From NCBI GenBank assembly GCA_014874485.1, contig JADBJK010000027.1:32453-96452 (forward strand): a stretch of 64,000 nt of DNA, given 5' to 3'. Below the pieces are notes generated by a model. The model had not been told where the DNA came from and searched no databases. It saw nothing but the letters and a program-made list of their open reading frames with translations. Position 1 is the stretch's first letter. Each line of letters begins with the position of its first letter. Positions 15,795 to 24,376 of this stretch are shown here, piece after piece. This DNA is from Chloroflexota bacterium. GTDB lineage: Bacteria; Chloroflexota; Anaerolineae; DTLA01. A program made the position numbers and the translations under genes.

Positions 15795-18700
15795 ATGAAA
15801 GGCCGACTGTTCGGTTTGTTTGTGATCCTTTCGCTCCTGCTGGCGGCGATTCCCGCCACCGCTGCGCCGCCCAGCGCATCGGGTGGCCCATCCGCTGCCG
15901 CAATCCCCGATGACCTGGCCCACGCAGTAACGCTCACGGCGGTAGAGGACACGTGGATCAACGGCTGGCAGCCCAACGCCAACTACGCCACCCGCAACGA
16001 GTTCTACGTGCGCAACGGCAACGTCCACGCGGCGCTCCTCAAGTTTGACCTGTCGGGCATCCCGGCGGGTGCAACGGTGCTGCAGGCGCGGCTGACGGTG
16101 TATCCGGTGGACGCGGCGTGGACGATCCCCCACCCATTTACCCTCTCGGCGTACCAGGTGTACCGCGCTTGGAACGAACGGGAGGCGACGTGGCTGAACG
16201 CGACGATGGGCGACATGTGGGGCATGCCTGGCGCCAATGACTCGGCGACGGACCGCGATGCGACCGCCGCGGATTCCGTTACGCTTCTGGGCACCGAGAC
16301 CGAGGCCAGCCTGGATGTTACCTCGGTGGTGGCCGACTGGGTCGCCGGTACAGCCGCGAACAACGGTCTGTTCCTGGGCGGCAGCGCCACCAAGGCCATG
16401 GCCCGCGCCTTCGCGTCGTCCAGTTACTACGACCCGACCATGCGCCCGAAACTGTACGTCCTGTACACCACGTACCCGGTGGATGGCAAGGGCGTGATGA
16501 ACTTCCCGGCCTCCGCGGACACCTGGATCAGCGAATGGTCGCCTGGGATGAACTACGAGGGCCGCGACCGCATCAAGGTTCGCACTGGCGGCGAGTTTGA
16601 AAGCCTGGTCAAGTTTGACCTGAGCAGCGGCATGATTGCCGAGATGCTGCCCGAGGGTGCCGTCGTTGCGAAGGCCACGCTGAAACTCTACAACCTCACC
16701 GAGCCGCCCGTGTATGACGGACTACCCCCCGGGGATGATTGGAAGGCGCCGATCGCGACCTTCTCGTTGGCTCCCAAAGCCAAGCCCAAGGGTGGAGCGG
16801 CTCCCAACGCCATCGGTGCCGCCGATGCGCCGTACTGCTCGCCCGACATGTACGAGCCCGACAACACGATGGATCAGGCGCAGTGGTTCACGGTGGACGG
16901 CCTGCCCCAGACCCATGGCTTCCATGTGTGCGAAGACGTTGACTTCGTGAAGTTTGAGGCTATGGCCGGCACGCGCTACATGATCCAGACCCTGCGCCTG
17001 GGCCAGCGGTACGACACGATGCTGTTCCTGTACGATGCCAGCGGGACGCTGCTGGCCATGGATGACGACAGCGGCCCAGGATACGCGTCCAGCATCGTCT
17101 GGACGGCTCCCGCCGACGGCGTGTACTACGTCAAGGTCATAGAGTGGCCGTACGACTGCAATCCGCTCAGCCCGTGGTTTGACTGCTCCAGCGGCAGTTA
17201 CGACCTGGCGATTCGGTCGCTGGGCCTGCACGTGTACAAGTCGCTGAAGGGCTGGTCCGCGGGCGAAGCGACGTGGACGAACGCGTCGGCAAGCGAGATG
17301 TGGGAGATCGCCGGTGGCCGCGGCGCATCCGACCGCCAGACGCCCACGCTGGACCTGGTTCCGATGCCCACCCACAAGGGCTGGGTGGAACTGGATGTAA
17401 CGCAGGCGGTGCGCGACTGGACGATGGACATGACCGCCGCCGAGGACAATTACGGGTTCCTGGTGGAGGCGGCCGATGACGTCGCGCGCGAGTACGTCTT
17501 CGCGTCCATGGAGTACAGCGATCCCACCAAGCGGCCGGTGCTGGAAGTCGTGTACGTGGTCAAGCCGGCCGACATCCTGCTGAACGTGGTGGCGACCAAT
17601 GACTTCCACGGCGCGCTGGTGGGCCGCACCTACTCATGGTCCCGCGGGAATGTGGTCGGCGGGCTGGCCTGGATCGCCGGGTACTACAACGTGCTCCGGA
17701 ACCTGAACCCGGGCGGCGTCATCCCGCTAGATGCGGGCGACATGATGCAGGGCACGCTGGAGAGCAACTACTTCTTCGGCGAGTCCACCATCGCCGGCTT
17801 CAACGCCCTGGGACTGATGGGCGCGACCTTCGGCAACCACGAGTTTGACTGGGGCATAGACAAACTGCTGGACCGTGTGGCCCAGTCCAACTTCCCGTGG
17901 GTGTCGGCGAACATCCGCCTGAAGGCGACGGGCGAGCGGCCCGACTGGGCTGTGCCCTACACGTACATTGAGGCGAAGGGCATCAAAATCGGGCTGATCG
18001 GCGTCGCGTTGCCGGAGACGGGCAGCATCACGAATCCGGCGTACACCGGGCACCTGGACTTCACCGACCCGGCCACCGAGATCAACGCCATCCTTGACGA
18101 GGTCTGGGCGGGCGGCGCGAACATGGTCATCGTCCTCGCGCACATCGGCGGGTTCGCGCCCGACTACGGCGACATCGCCAAACTCGCCAACGCCCTGGAC
18201 CCCGCCAAGGTCAACATGCTGATCTCGGGGCACACGCACTCGCAGATCGCCACGACCATCCACGGCATCCCCGTGATCCAGAGTTACAACGGCGGCAGCG
18301 CGTTCGGGCGCGTGGACTTCCTGGTTGACCCGTGGCTCAAGACGGTGAATTCGTTCACCGTGAAGCCCACGCAGAACGTGTACAACACGTGGGGCGGCGG
18401 CCCGGCCACGTATGAAGGCCAGCCGGTCGCGCGCGATGAGGCCGTCGCCGCGGCGCTGCAGCCCTACCTGGACGCGGTGCAGGAACTCAAGAACACGGTC
18501 ATCGGCGAGGCGGCGGTGCCCCTGGTCCGCAACTATCGGTACGAGTCCAACATGGGCAACTTTGTAACGGACGCCATGCGGGCCTATGACGACACGATAG
18601 ACTTCGCCATGACCAACAGCGGCGGGCTCCGCGCCGACATAGACGCCGGGCCCATCACCTACGGCGAACTGTTCTCGGTGCTGCCGTTCGGCAATACGTT

Positions 18701-19076
18701 CGTCAAGGTGTGGCTGACCGGCGAGCAGGTGCGCGCCACGCTGGAGGACGGCATCACGGGTCAGCACGGCATCGTGCAGGTGTCGGGGCTGCGGTTCACG
18801 TTTGACTACGACCTGCCGGCGCAATCGCGCATCATCGGCGACGTGATTGATGCCCGCACCGGCGAGCCGCTGGATCCGACGCGCACGTACGTGGTGCTCG
18901 TCAACAACTTCATGGCCAGCGGCGGCGATCACTACGGGACGCTGCCTCTGGCTCCGCAGCAGGACACGTACACCGTGGACATTGAGTACATGGTGGAGTA
19001 CGTGAGGACGCACTCGCCCATCAGTGCCACGGTGGAAGGACGGATCACGGCGCTGGGCACGCCTCCGCCGTACTAG
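15795..19076 (+). CDS. Secreted modular 5'-nucleotidase/metallophosphoesterase with DNRLRE and pre-peptidase domains
   Basis: 1,093 residues from the ATG at 15795, which follows AAAGGAGGT. A signal peptide (MKGRLFGLFVILSLLLAAIP) is followed by a DNRLRE-type beta-sandwich (about 40-235), a second DNRLRE domain interrupted by a pre-peptidase C-terminal domain (about 350-475, with SPDMYEPDNTMDQA), and then a UshA-type phosphoesterase from about 597. The metal and active-site motifs are all visible: NDFHG, DAGDMMQGT, GNHEFD and GHTH. The 5'-nucleotidase C-terminal substrate domain includes NSGGLRADI and ASGGDHYGTL. It should release phosphate from nucleotides outside the cell, and the extra domains probably bind carbohydrate or the cell surface. 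No sorting motif or anchor is seen at the C-terminus. Confidence 0.9.
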   Translation: MKGRLFGLFVILSLLLAAIPATAAPPSASGGPSAAAIPDDLAHAVTLTAVEDTWINGWQPNANYATRNEFYVRNGNVHAALLKFDLSGIPAGATVLQARLTVYPVDAAWTIPHPFTLSAYQVYRAWNEREATWLNATMGDMWGMPGANDSATDRDATAADSVTLLGTETEASLDVTSVVADWVAGTAANNGLFLGGSATKAMARAFASSSYYDPTMRPKLYVLYTTYPVDGKGVMNFPASADTWISEWSPGMNYEGRDRIKVRTGGEFESLVKFDLSSGMIAEMLPEGAVVAKATLKLYNLTEPPVYDGLPPGDDWKAPIATFSLAPKAKPKGGAAPNAIGAADAPYCSPDMYEPDNTMDQAQWFTVDGLPQTHGFHVCEDVDFVKFEAMAGTRYMIQTLRLGQRYDTMLFLYDASGTLLAMDDDSGPGYASSIVWTAPADGVYYVKVIEWPYDCNPLSPWFDCSSGSYDLAIRSLGLHVYKSLKGWSAGEATWTNASASEMWEIAGGRGASDRQTPTLDLVPMPTHKGWVELDVTQAVRDWTMDMTAAEDNYGFLVEAADDVAREYVFASMEYSDPTKRPVLEVVYVVKPADILLNVVATNDFHGALVGRTYSWSRGNVVGGLAWIAGYYNVLRNLNPGGVIPLDAGDMMQGTLESNYFFGESTIAGFNALGLMGATFGNHEFDWGIDKLLDRVAQSNFPWVSANIRLKATGERPDWAVPYTYIEAKGIKIGLIGVALPETGSITNPAYTGHLDFTDPATEINAILDEVWAGGANMVIVLAHIGGFAPDYGDIAKLANALDPAKVNMLISGHTHSQIATTIHGIPVIQSYNGGSAFGRVDFLVDPWLKTVNSFTVKPTQNVYNTWGGGPATYEGQPVARDEAVAAALQPYLDAVQELKNTVIGEAAVPLVRNYRYESNMGNFVTDAMRAYDDTIDFAMTNSGGLRADIDAGPITYGELFSVLPFGNTFVKVWLTGEQVRATLEDGITGQHGIVQVSGLRFTFDYDLPAQSRIIGDVIDARTGEPLDPTRTYVVLVNNFMASGGDHYGTLPLAPQQDTYTVDIEYMVEYVRTHSPISATVEGRITALGTPPPY

Positions 19077-19097
19077 ACTGAGACGGTTGCCCAATCC

Positions 19098-19136
19098 CTC
19101 GGCGCAGCAGGCCCTGCTTGCTGCGCCGAGTGTTTT
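19098..19136 (+). terminator. Rho-independent terminator of the nucleotidase gene
   Basis: CTCGGCGCAGCA pairs with TGCTGCGCCGAG (12 bp), followed by TGTTTT, starting 21 bases after the stop. Confidence 0.85.
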
Positions 19137-19155
19137 CCGGGCAGAGGATTCTGGG

Positions 19156-19695
19156 CTACTCGTCCTCGCGCCGGAGTTGCGGCCAGCGGCGCGCCAGGGC
19201 AGGGATTCCGGCGGCGAAGAGCCGTAGTCGGTACATGAACCGCCGTCGGTCCAGCGCGAGCGCCACCGCAGCCCAGCCGATGATGGCGCCGCCAAGGGCG
19301 AATGCCTGCTGGAAGGCATTGATGACCAACGTAAGGACCACGAGGGCGTTGGCAGCGATGGCCCCAGATCGGGAGCGCAGTATGAACCGCACGAGGCCCA
19401 CAGCGCCTACCCAGAGGGAGAAGAGCCACGCGGAGACGATGCCCGAAAGCGCGAAGAAGAAGGCCACGCAGCCGTTGAAGAAGACGTCAAAGGTGAGGTC
19501 GTGGCGGCCGATCCAGTTGGGGGGCTTGCGGGCAGCGCGCTTGAGATGACCGTCCACGCTGTCCACCGTCCAGGCGAGCAGGGACAGCCAGATCACCTGG
19601 GGAAGGGCCGACGCCCCGCCGTTCAAGCCGGCATACACAACCGCGAGCCCCATCGGCACGCGGCTCAACGTCAGCAGGTCGGCAAATACACTCAT
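19156..19695 (-). CDS. CDP-alcohol phosphatidyltransferase-like membrane protein (divergent motif)
   Basis: 179 residues from the ATG at 19695. Four to five hydrophobic segments are present. The segment DSVDGHLKRA...GRHDLTFD matches the CDP-alcohol transferase signature DxxDGxxAR-x8-GxxxDxxxD at the Asp positions, but Lys replaces the Ala and the conserved Gly is shifted by one. It is shorter than most phosphatidyltransferases (~190-240). The likely role is phospholipid head-group transfer, with the substrate unknown and activity uncertain. It is convergent with the nucleotidase gene. Confidence 0.6.
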   Translation of the reverse strand: MSVFADLLTLSRVPMGLAVVYAGLNGGASALPQVIWLSLLAWTVDSVDGHLKRAARKPPNWIGRHDLTFDVFFNGCVAFFFALSGIVSAWLFSLWVGAVGLVRFILRSRSGAIAANALVVLTLVINAFQQAFALGGAIIGWAAVALALDRRRFMYRLRLFAAGIPALARRWPQLRREDE

Positions 19696-19766
19696 CGCGC
19701 ACCCTCGCTCCCCGTGACGCCTGTGGGGAATACGTCCCCCCAGGAATCGCCGATGCCCTCGGATGT

Positions 19767-19794
19767 AGTATAGCGCGCTCCGTCGGCGGGACAA
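19767..19794 (-). promoter_or_regulatory. Promoter of the CDP-alcohol transferase-like gene
   Basis: On the minus strand, -35 TTGTCC (19789-19794), 16 bp, -10 TATACT (19767-19772). Confidence 0.55.
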
Positions 19795-19915
19795 ATCGGG
19801 CATCGGCGTGGATTCGGTGCCCACGGGTGTCGGAGGCTGTCGTTGCGACGGCGCGCGGTTCCCGTCGGAGATTGCCTTGCCTCGCTTGCGACACGATGAT
19901 GGGAGGGCTTGAGTT

Positions 19916-19943
19916 TTGACAAATCATGCGCGATCAGTAGAAT
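19916..19943 (+). promoter_or_regulatory. Promoter of tRNA-Glu
   Basis: -35 TTGACA (19916-19921), 16 bp, -10 TAGAAT (19938-19943), ten bases before the tRNA. A decayed family A repeat lies just upstream at about 19838-19893. Confidence 0.8.
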
Positions 19944-19953
19944 ACGCACGCAA

Positions 19954-20029
19954 GCCCCCATCGTCTAGAGGCCTAGGACACAGCCCTTTCAAGGCTGCGA
20001 CAGGGATTCGAATTCCCTTGGGGGCACCA
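19954..20029 (+). tRNA. tRNA-Glu (anticodon UUC), CCA encoded
   Basis: Acceptor GCCCCCA pairs with TGGGGGC, with discriminator A and an encoded CCA. The anticodon loop is CTTTCAA (anticodon TTC) between CAGCC and GGCTG. It is the only one of the three tRNAs here with an encoded CCA end. Confidence 0.95.
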
Positions 20030-20037
20030 ACACGGGA

Positions 20038-20070
20038 GCCGCACGCACGTTCGGGGTGCGGCTTTTGTTT
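20038..20070 (+). terminator. Terminator of tRNA-Glu
   Basis: GCCGCAC pairs with GTGCGGC (20038-20044, 20056-20062), followed by TTTTGTTT. Confidence 0.85.
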
Positions 20071-20099
20071 ACAGGACGCTGGACATCTGGAGGTGAGGC

Positions 20100-21029
20100 G
20101 TGGGCCAGTACTTCATAGACGGGAATAATCTGAAGGAGTACATGGCCCGCGTCGGCCTTCTGCACTCCGCCGACGATGCCCTGCTCGTGGCTTGGCTTCA
20201 GCGTTGGGCCACACAGAGCGGGGCCAAGCGCCGCAAGCAGCACCGCGTTGATGTGTACTTTGACGCGGGACCTCAAGGGCGGCACCCCTCGCAAGGAAAT
20301 GTGCGGGTTCGTGTCGCTCCTCCTGGCATCACCGCCGACGAGGCCATCGTGCGCGAGTTGAGCCGCATCCCCGCCCGCGGCGGCCAGCGCGACGCGACGC
20401 TGGTTACGTCCGACCGTGCCCTGGCCGAGCGTGCCCAGGCGCTGGGCGTGCGCGTGGTGGACTGCGCCCAGTTCGCGGGGCGCTCCCGCGAGGCCGCGCC
20501 GAAGGTGGACGAAGCCCAGGAGAAGGTGGAGGCGGAGAAAAGGCTGGGGCGGGCGCTGGATGCCTACTTCCTGCCCCCCGACGAGCGCAAGGCTCCTGCC
20601 AAGCCGTCGCCTGCACGTGCGCGCATCTCCCCGTCCAAGGTGTCCCAGATGCGCGACCCCGCCCGCCTGGTGGACTTGCTGCGACGCGGCGATCGCGTCA
20701 TCCGTCGGCGGGCGGTGCTGGCGCTGGGCGTTGTGGGCACCGACAAGGCGCGCCAGGTGCTGGAGGAGATCATGGTGAGCGATCCCGTGCCAAGCGTGCG
20801 CGCGGCTGCTGCCGAGGCCCTGGGCAACCTGGGCGATGTGCAGGCAGCCCGCGCGCTGGAACGAGCCGCGGCCGACCGCTTCCCGCTGGTGCGCGCGGCG
20901 GTGGCTCGCGCCCTTCGCCGTTGCGGCGATGAGCGCAGCGCGGCCACGTTGGCGCGGCTGGCGCAAGACCCGCGCCGCAGGGTTCGCCGCGCCGCGTCTG
21001 GTGAGGTGGAACGCCCCGCAAGAAGTTGA
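20100..21029 (+). CDS. NYN-domain (PIN-like) putative RNase fused to HEAT repeats
   Basis: 309 residues from a GTG start with GGAGGTGAGG directly upstream. Residues 1-120 resemble the NYN/YacP-type PIN-like nuclease fold: an N-terminal FIDGNNLKEY, an Asp in VDVYFDAGP, the ADEAIVRELSR helix and VTSDRALAERA with conserved acids that could bind the catalytic metal. A charged linker (about 130-190, KVEAEKRLGRAL) leads to about four HEAT/PBS-type helical repeats (VLALGVVGTDKARQVLEEI, AAEALGNLGDVQAARAL and others) ending in a basic tail. The likely role is endonucleolytic RNA processing with the HEAT part contacting RNA or protein. It follows tRNA-Glu and precedes a glycerophosphodiesterase by 25 bases. 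Confidence 0.7.
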   Translation: MGQYFIDGNNLKEYMARVGLLHSADDALLVAWLQRWATQSGAKRRKQHRVDVYFDAGPQGRHPSQGNVRVRVAPPGITADEAIVRELSRIPARGGQRDATLVTSDRALAERAQALGVRVVDCAQFAGRSREAAPKVDEAQEKVEAEKRLGRALDAYFLPPDERKAPAKPSPARARISPSKVSQMRDPARLVDLLRRGDRVIRRRAVLALGVVGTDKARQVLEEIMVSDPVPSVRAAAAEALGNLGDVQAARALERAAADRFPLVRAAVARALRRCGDERSAATLARLAQDPRRRVRRAASGEVERPARS

Positions 21030-21054
21030 CATAACTTTCGCGTGGAGGCCACAC

Positions 21055-21795
21055 ATGGGACATCGCGTTCTGAATCTGGGACACAGGGGGGCGAGCCACG
21101 ACGCGCCGCAGAATACCCTGGCTGCGTTCCGCCTCGCCAATGCATACGGCGCGGACGGGTACGAACTGGACGTGCACCTCACGAAAGACGGGGTGCCGGT
21201 GGTGATTCACGACTTCACGGTGGACAAGACCACCGACGGCACGGGGCCGGTGGCGGGGTTCACGCTGGCGGAGTTGAAGCGCCTGGATGCGGGCGTGAGG
21301 TTCTCGTCCCAGTTCGCGGGCGAGCGGATTCCCACGCTGGCCGAGGTGTTTGACGTCCTGGAACCGCACACCATCGTCAACGTGGAACTGAAGACGAAGA
21401 GCCTGGGCGACAACGGGCTGGAACGGGCGACCATTCAACTGATTCGCGAGCGTGGGCTGCAGGACCGCGTGATTCTGTCCTCGTTCAATCCGTTCTCGCT
21501 GCTGCGCGTGCGGCGAATCGCGCCGGAACTCAAGATCGGCCTGCTGTACGCGCCTGACTTGCCTCTGTATCTCCGCAAGGCTTGGTTTCGGCTCGTGGTG
21601 AAGCCGCAGGCGCTGCACCCGCACTACCGCATGGTGGACGAGCGGTACATGGCGTGGGCCAAACGCAACGGGTACGAGGTCAACGTTTGGACCGTGGACG
21701 ACCCGGACGACATGCGGCGGCTGGCGGGGCTGGGCGTCAACGCCATCATCACCAACCGCCCCGACGTGCTGAAGTCGGTGCTCAGCGGCGCTTAG
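21055..21795 (+). CDS. Glycerophosphodiester phosphodiesterase
   Basis: 246 residues, the usual size of the bacterial GDPD domain. The ATG at 21055 follows GTGGAGG. Catalytic features are present: GHRGASHDAPQNT (general acid/base His and metal site), ELDVHLTKDGVPVVIHD (Glu/Asp metal ligands and second His), VNVELKT and the C-terminal VWTVDDPDDMRR and ITNRPD. It has no signal peptide, so it is cytosolic, hydrolysing glycerophosphodiesters from membrane lipid turnover to glycerol-3-phosphate and an alcohol. Its stop overlaps the stop of the convergent kinase gene. Confidence 0.93.
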   Translation: MGHRVLNLGHRGASHDAPQNTLAAFRLANAYGADGYELDVHLTKDGVPVVIHDFTVDKTTDGTGPVAGFTLAELKRLDAGVRFSSQFAGERIPTLAEVFDVLEPHTIVNVELKTKSLGDNGLERATIQLIRERGLQDRVILSSFNPFSLLRVRRIAPELKIGLLYAPDLPLYLRKAWFRLVVKPQALHPHYRMVDERYMAWAKRNGYEVNVWTVDDPDDMRRLAGLGVNAIITNRPDVLKSVLSGA

Positions 21796-22721
21796 GTGGA
21801 GGGCGTTTCGGCTTCTTCGGGCCGTTCGTCCCCCGGCCGGCTCTCCAGGGCTTCCCAATGCCACGCGGTGTCTATGGTTACCACGCCGGGTACGAGCAGG
21901 CTCTGGAAGAACTGCATGGCGGAGGCATGACGGGCCGAGGGCTTCTTGGATAGCGCGATGTGAATCTGCCGCGCGACGGTCAGCGGGACGTCTGGGTTGA
22001 ACACGCGCGGCGACGGCGCGGGCCTGCGGATTTGCTCCCAGCGGATGCGCTCACTGGCCGACCCCCGAATGGTGGCCGTGTCGCCCTTGAACGGACGCTC
22101 CAGCGTGATCATCTCAAACAGCGTTATCGCCAGCGAGTAGATGTCGGTCTGGGCACTCACCTCTTGGCCACGGCACTGCTCAGGGGCCATGTAGGCGGGG
22201 GTTCCGGGTGTGAGACTGGTCGCCGTCGCCACTCCCGTCATGCGGGCGATGCCGAAGTCGGTCAGGACGACCCTGCCGTCGCCCTGGATCATGATGTTGG
22301 CCGGCTTGATGTCGCAGTGGTAGATGTCCAGCGAGTGGGCATATTCCAGGGCCTCGCAGACCGGCTTGAGGATGCTGAGGGCCTGGCCGATGGTGAGGGG
22401 GGATTTGAGCCTGCGGAGTTTGCGGCGCAGCGTCTCGCCGTCCACATACTCCACGACGATGAACGCCTTGTCGCCGCTCTCCTCAAATCCGTAGTAGGCC
22501 ATGATGTTGGGGTGGCGCAATTGCTCCAGGACCTGGGCCTCGCGGCGGAACCGTCGCAGGAAGACCCGGTCCTCGGCGAGGTCATCGCGGAGGAACTTCA
22601 GGGCCACGTCGCGCCCGGTCTGGCGGTCGTGGGCTTTGTACACCTCGGCCATGCCGCCGCGTCCCAAGAATGTGGCTACCTCGTAGCGGCTGTTGATCGT
22701 AGTCCCTTCCAGTCGTGCCAT
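21792..22721 (-). CDS. Hanks-type Ser/Thr protein kinase, soluble
   Basis: 309 residues from the ATG at 22721, with AAGGAGAT upstream. The whole kinase fold is present: the glycine loop LGRGGMAEVY, Lys in VALKFL, a catalytic loop reading HCDIKPANI, DFGIAR, and the TPGTPAYMAPEQ activation segment. The catalytic loop has Cys where the usual HRD has Arg, a non-RD kinase. No membrane segment or sensor domain follows the kinase, only an acidic tail. It is the third gene of a PP2C-kinase-kinase operon and is very similar to the second gene, so one arose by duplication. Confidence 0.93.
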   Translation of the reverse strand: MARLEGTTINSRYEVATFLGRGGMAEVYKAHDRQTGRDVALKFLRDDLAEDRVFLRRFRREAQVLEQLRHPNIMAYYGFEESGDKAFIVVEYVDGETLRRKLRRLKSPLTIGQALSILKPVCEALEYAHSLDIYHCDIKPANIMIQGDGRVVLTDFGIARMTGVATATSLTPGTPAYMAPEQCRGQEVSAQTDIYSLAITLFEMITLERPFKGDTATIRGSASERIRWEQIRRPAPSPRVFNPDVPLTVARQIHIALSKKPSARHASAMQFFQSLLVPGVVTIDTAWHWEALESRPGDERPEEAETPST

Positions 22722-22758
22722 GGTGCATCTCCTTGCTCGTTCTTGCGAATTTGGGGCG

Positions 22759-24354
22759 CTATCTGCCTGTGCCGCCAGATGATGTATTGATCTTCTGGGG
22801 TGGCGGGGGCGTCGGCGTGGACACCGGGACGGCCTCTACATTCCCCGATATTTCCCCGCGGTCCTGATAAACCCAACCGCGCTTGCCCTGTATGCAGCAG
22901 ATTTCAAACCAGTCGTTCTTGGGTGATCGCGCCAGGACCTCAAAGCGCTGGCCCTGTTCGGCCACGGCGATGATGGGGTACACGGTGGCGGGGCCGCTGC
23001 GGATGTTGGCCTTCTCGGTCTCTATGGTCAGATAGACGGCGTTCGCGCTCAGCGCGGTCGCGGTTGGGGTGGCCGGGGGTGTCGTGAAGCGCGTGGCGGC
23101 CGCCGTCGTCGCCCGCGTGGGCGTGGCGGTTGCAGCGGTGCCTGCGGGTGTCCCCCTGCCGGCCAGCGCCCATGCAGCGAGGCCGATGCCGACGACGACT
23201 GCGCCCGCGAGAGCGTACAGCACGCCAGGATTAGCGCGAAGTCTCCGCCCGAAGCCAGCGGCCCGTTCTCTTGCGGTGGCGAGCCAGCGGGCAGGCCCCG
23301 CCGCGATGGCGTGCCGCACCCGCTGCGCGGCCTGGTCCCATGCGTCGGCGACCCGCCGCCATGTGCGACGCGCCGCCCAGAGCGCATCGGTGAGGCGTTG
23401 CTCCCATTGGCCATGTCGGGTAGCGCCTTCGGGCGTGGACGGCTCAACCAGGGTGGGCGGCGCAGGTTCTGCCTCGCCTTCCTCGGTCCACGGGAGCACG
23501 GGGTCGGGCGTTACCTTGCCGCCGTTGCTGAGCGCATCGTAGAAGGCGAGGACGCTGGGGAACCGCCGGTTGCGCTGTTTCTCCAGGGCCTTCAGGATCG
23601 CTTGCTCGGCCCATGGCGGGATTTCGGGGTTGTACTTGCGCGGCGACGGCGGCGTGGCCTTGAGTTGTTCCCAGCGGATTCGCTCGGACACCGCGCCCTG
23701 GATTGTCGCCATGTCGCCGGTGAACGGGCGATCCAAGGTCAGCATCTCAAAGGTCGTGATGGCCAGCGCGTAGATGTCGGTGCGCGCGTCCACCTTCTGG
23801 CCACGGCATTGCTCCGGGGCCATATAGGCGGGCGTGCCGGTGGTGCTGGATGTAACCGTGGCGCTTTCGGCCAACTTGGCGATGCCGAAGTCCGCCACGA
23901 CGACCCGCCCCGTGCGGTCAATCATGATGTTCGCGGGCTTGATGTCGCAGTGGAAGATGCCTTCCGCGTGGGCGTAGTGCAGGGCATTGCAAACCGGCTC
24001 CAAGATGGCCAGCGCCTGGGCCAGGGTGAGCGGTCGGGACAGGCGCGAGAGTTTCTTCCGAAGTCCCTCACCGTCTATGAACTCCACCACCAGGAAGTGG
24101 AGGTTGTCGGTCTCCTCAAAACCGTAGTATCGGACGATGTTGGGATGCTGGAGAGTTTCCAGCACCCGCGCCTCGCGTCGGAATCGGCGCAGGAACACCT
24201 CGTCTTCGGCCATGTCCTCGCGGAGGAACTTCAGGGCGACGGTGATGCGGCGGCGAAGGTCGCGTGCGCGGTACACTTCCGCCATGCCGCCTCTGCCAAC
24301 GAATTCCTCAACGTAGTATCGGTCTAGCAGTGTCTGGCCTACAAGGTCTTCCAT
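22759..24354 (-). CDS. Membrane Ser/Thr protein kinase with extracytoplasmic SH3-like domain
   Basis: 531 residues from the ATG at 24354; a GTG at 24369 is a possible alternative start. The kinase domain (about 10-275) has VGRGGMAEVY, VALKFL, HCDIKPANI and TGTPAYMAPEQ, again with Cys in the catalytic loop. A linker rich in Trp and Arg follows, then one membrane helix (GVLYALAGAVVVGIGLAAW), a Thr/Ala/Pro-rich stalk, and a bacterial SH3 domain (NIRSGPATVYPIIAV to RGWVYQD), which in related proteins binds cell-wall or glycan ligands. It should therefore sense an outside signal and phosphorylate inside targets. A PP2C phosphatase lies just upstream. Confidence 0.92.
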   Translation of the reverse strand: MEDLVGQTLLDRYYVEEFVGRGGMAEVYRARDLRRRITVALKFLREDMAEDEVFLRRFRREARVLETLQHPNIVRYYGFEETDNLHFLVVEFIDGEGLRKKLSRLSRPLTLAQALAILEPVCNALHYAHAEGIFHCDIKPANIMIDRTGRVVVADFGIAKLAESATVTSSTTGTPAYMAPEQCRGQKVDARTDIYALAITTFEMLTLDRPFTGDMATIQGAVSERIRWEQLKATPPSPRKYNPEIPPWAEQAILKALEKQRNRRFPSVLAFYDALSNGGKVTPDPVLPWTEEGEAEPAPPTLVEPSTPEGATRHGQWEQRLTDALWAARRTWRRVADAWDQAAQRVRHAIAAGPARWLATARERAAGFGRRLRANPGVLYALAGAVVVGIGLAAWALAGRGTPAGTAATATPTRATTAAATRFTTPPATPTATALSANAVYLTIETEKANIRSGPATVYPIIAVAEQGQRFEVLARSPKNDWFEICCIQGKRGWVYQDRGEISGNVEAVPVSTPTPPPPQKINTSSGGTGR

Positions 24355-24376
24355 ACGGTTGCTGAACACGCCCCTT

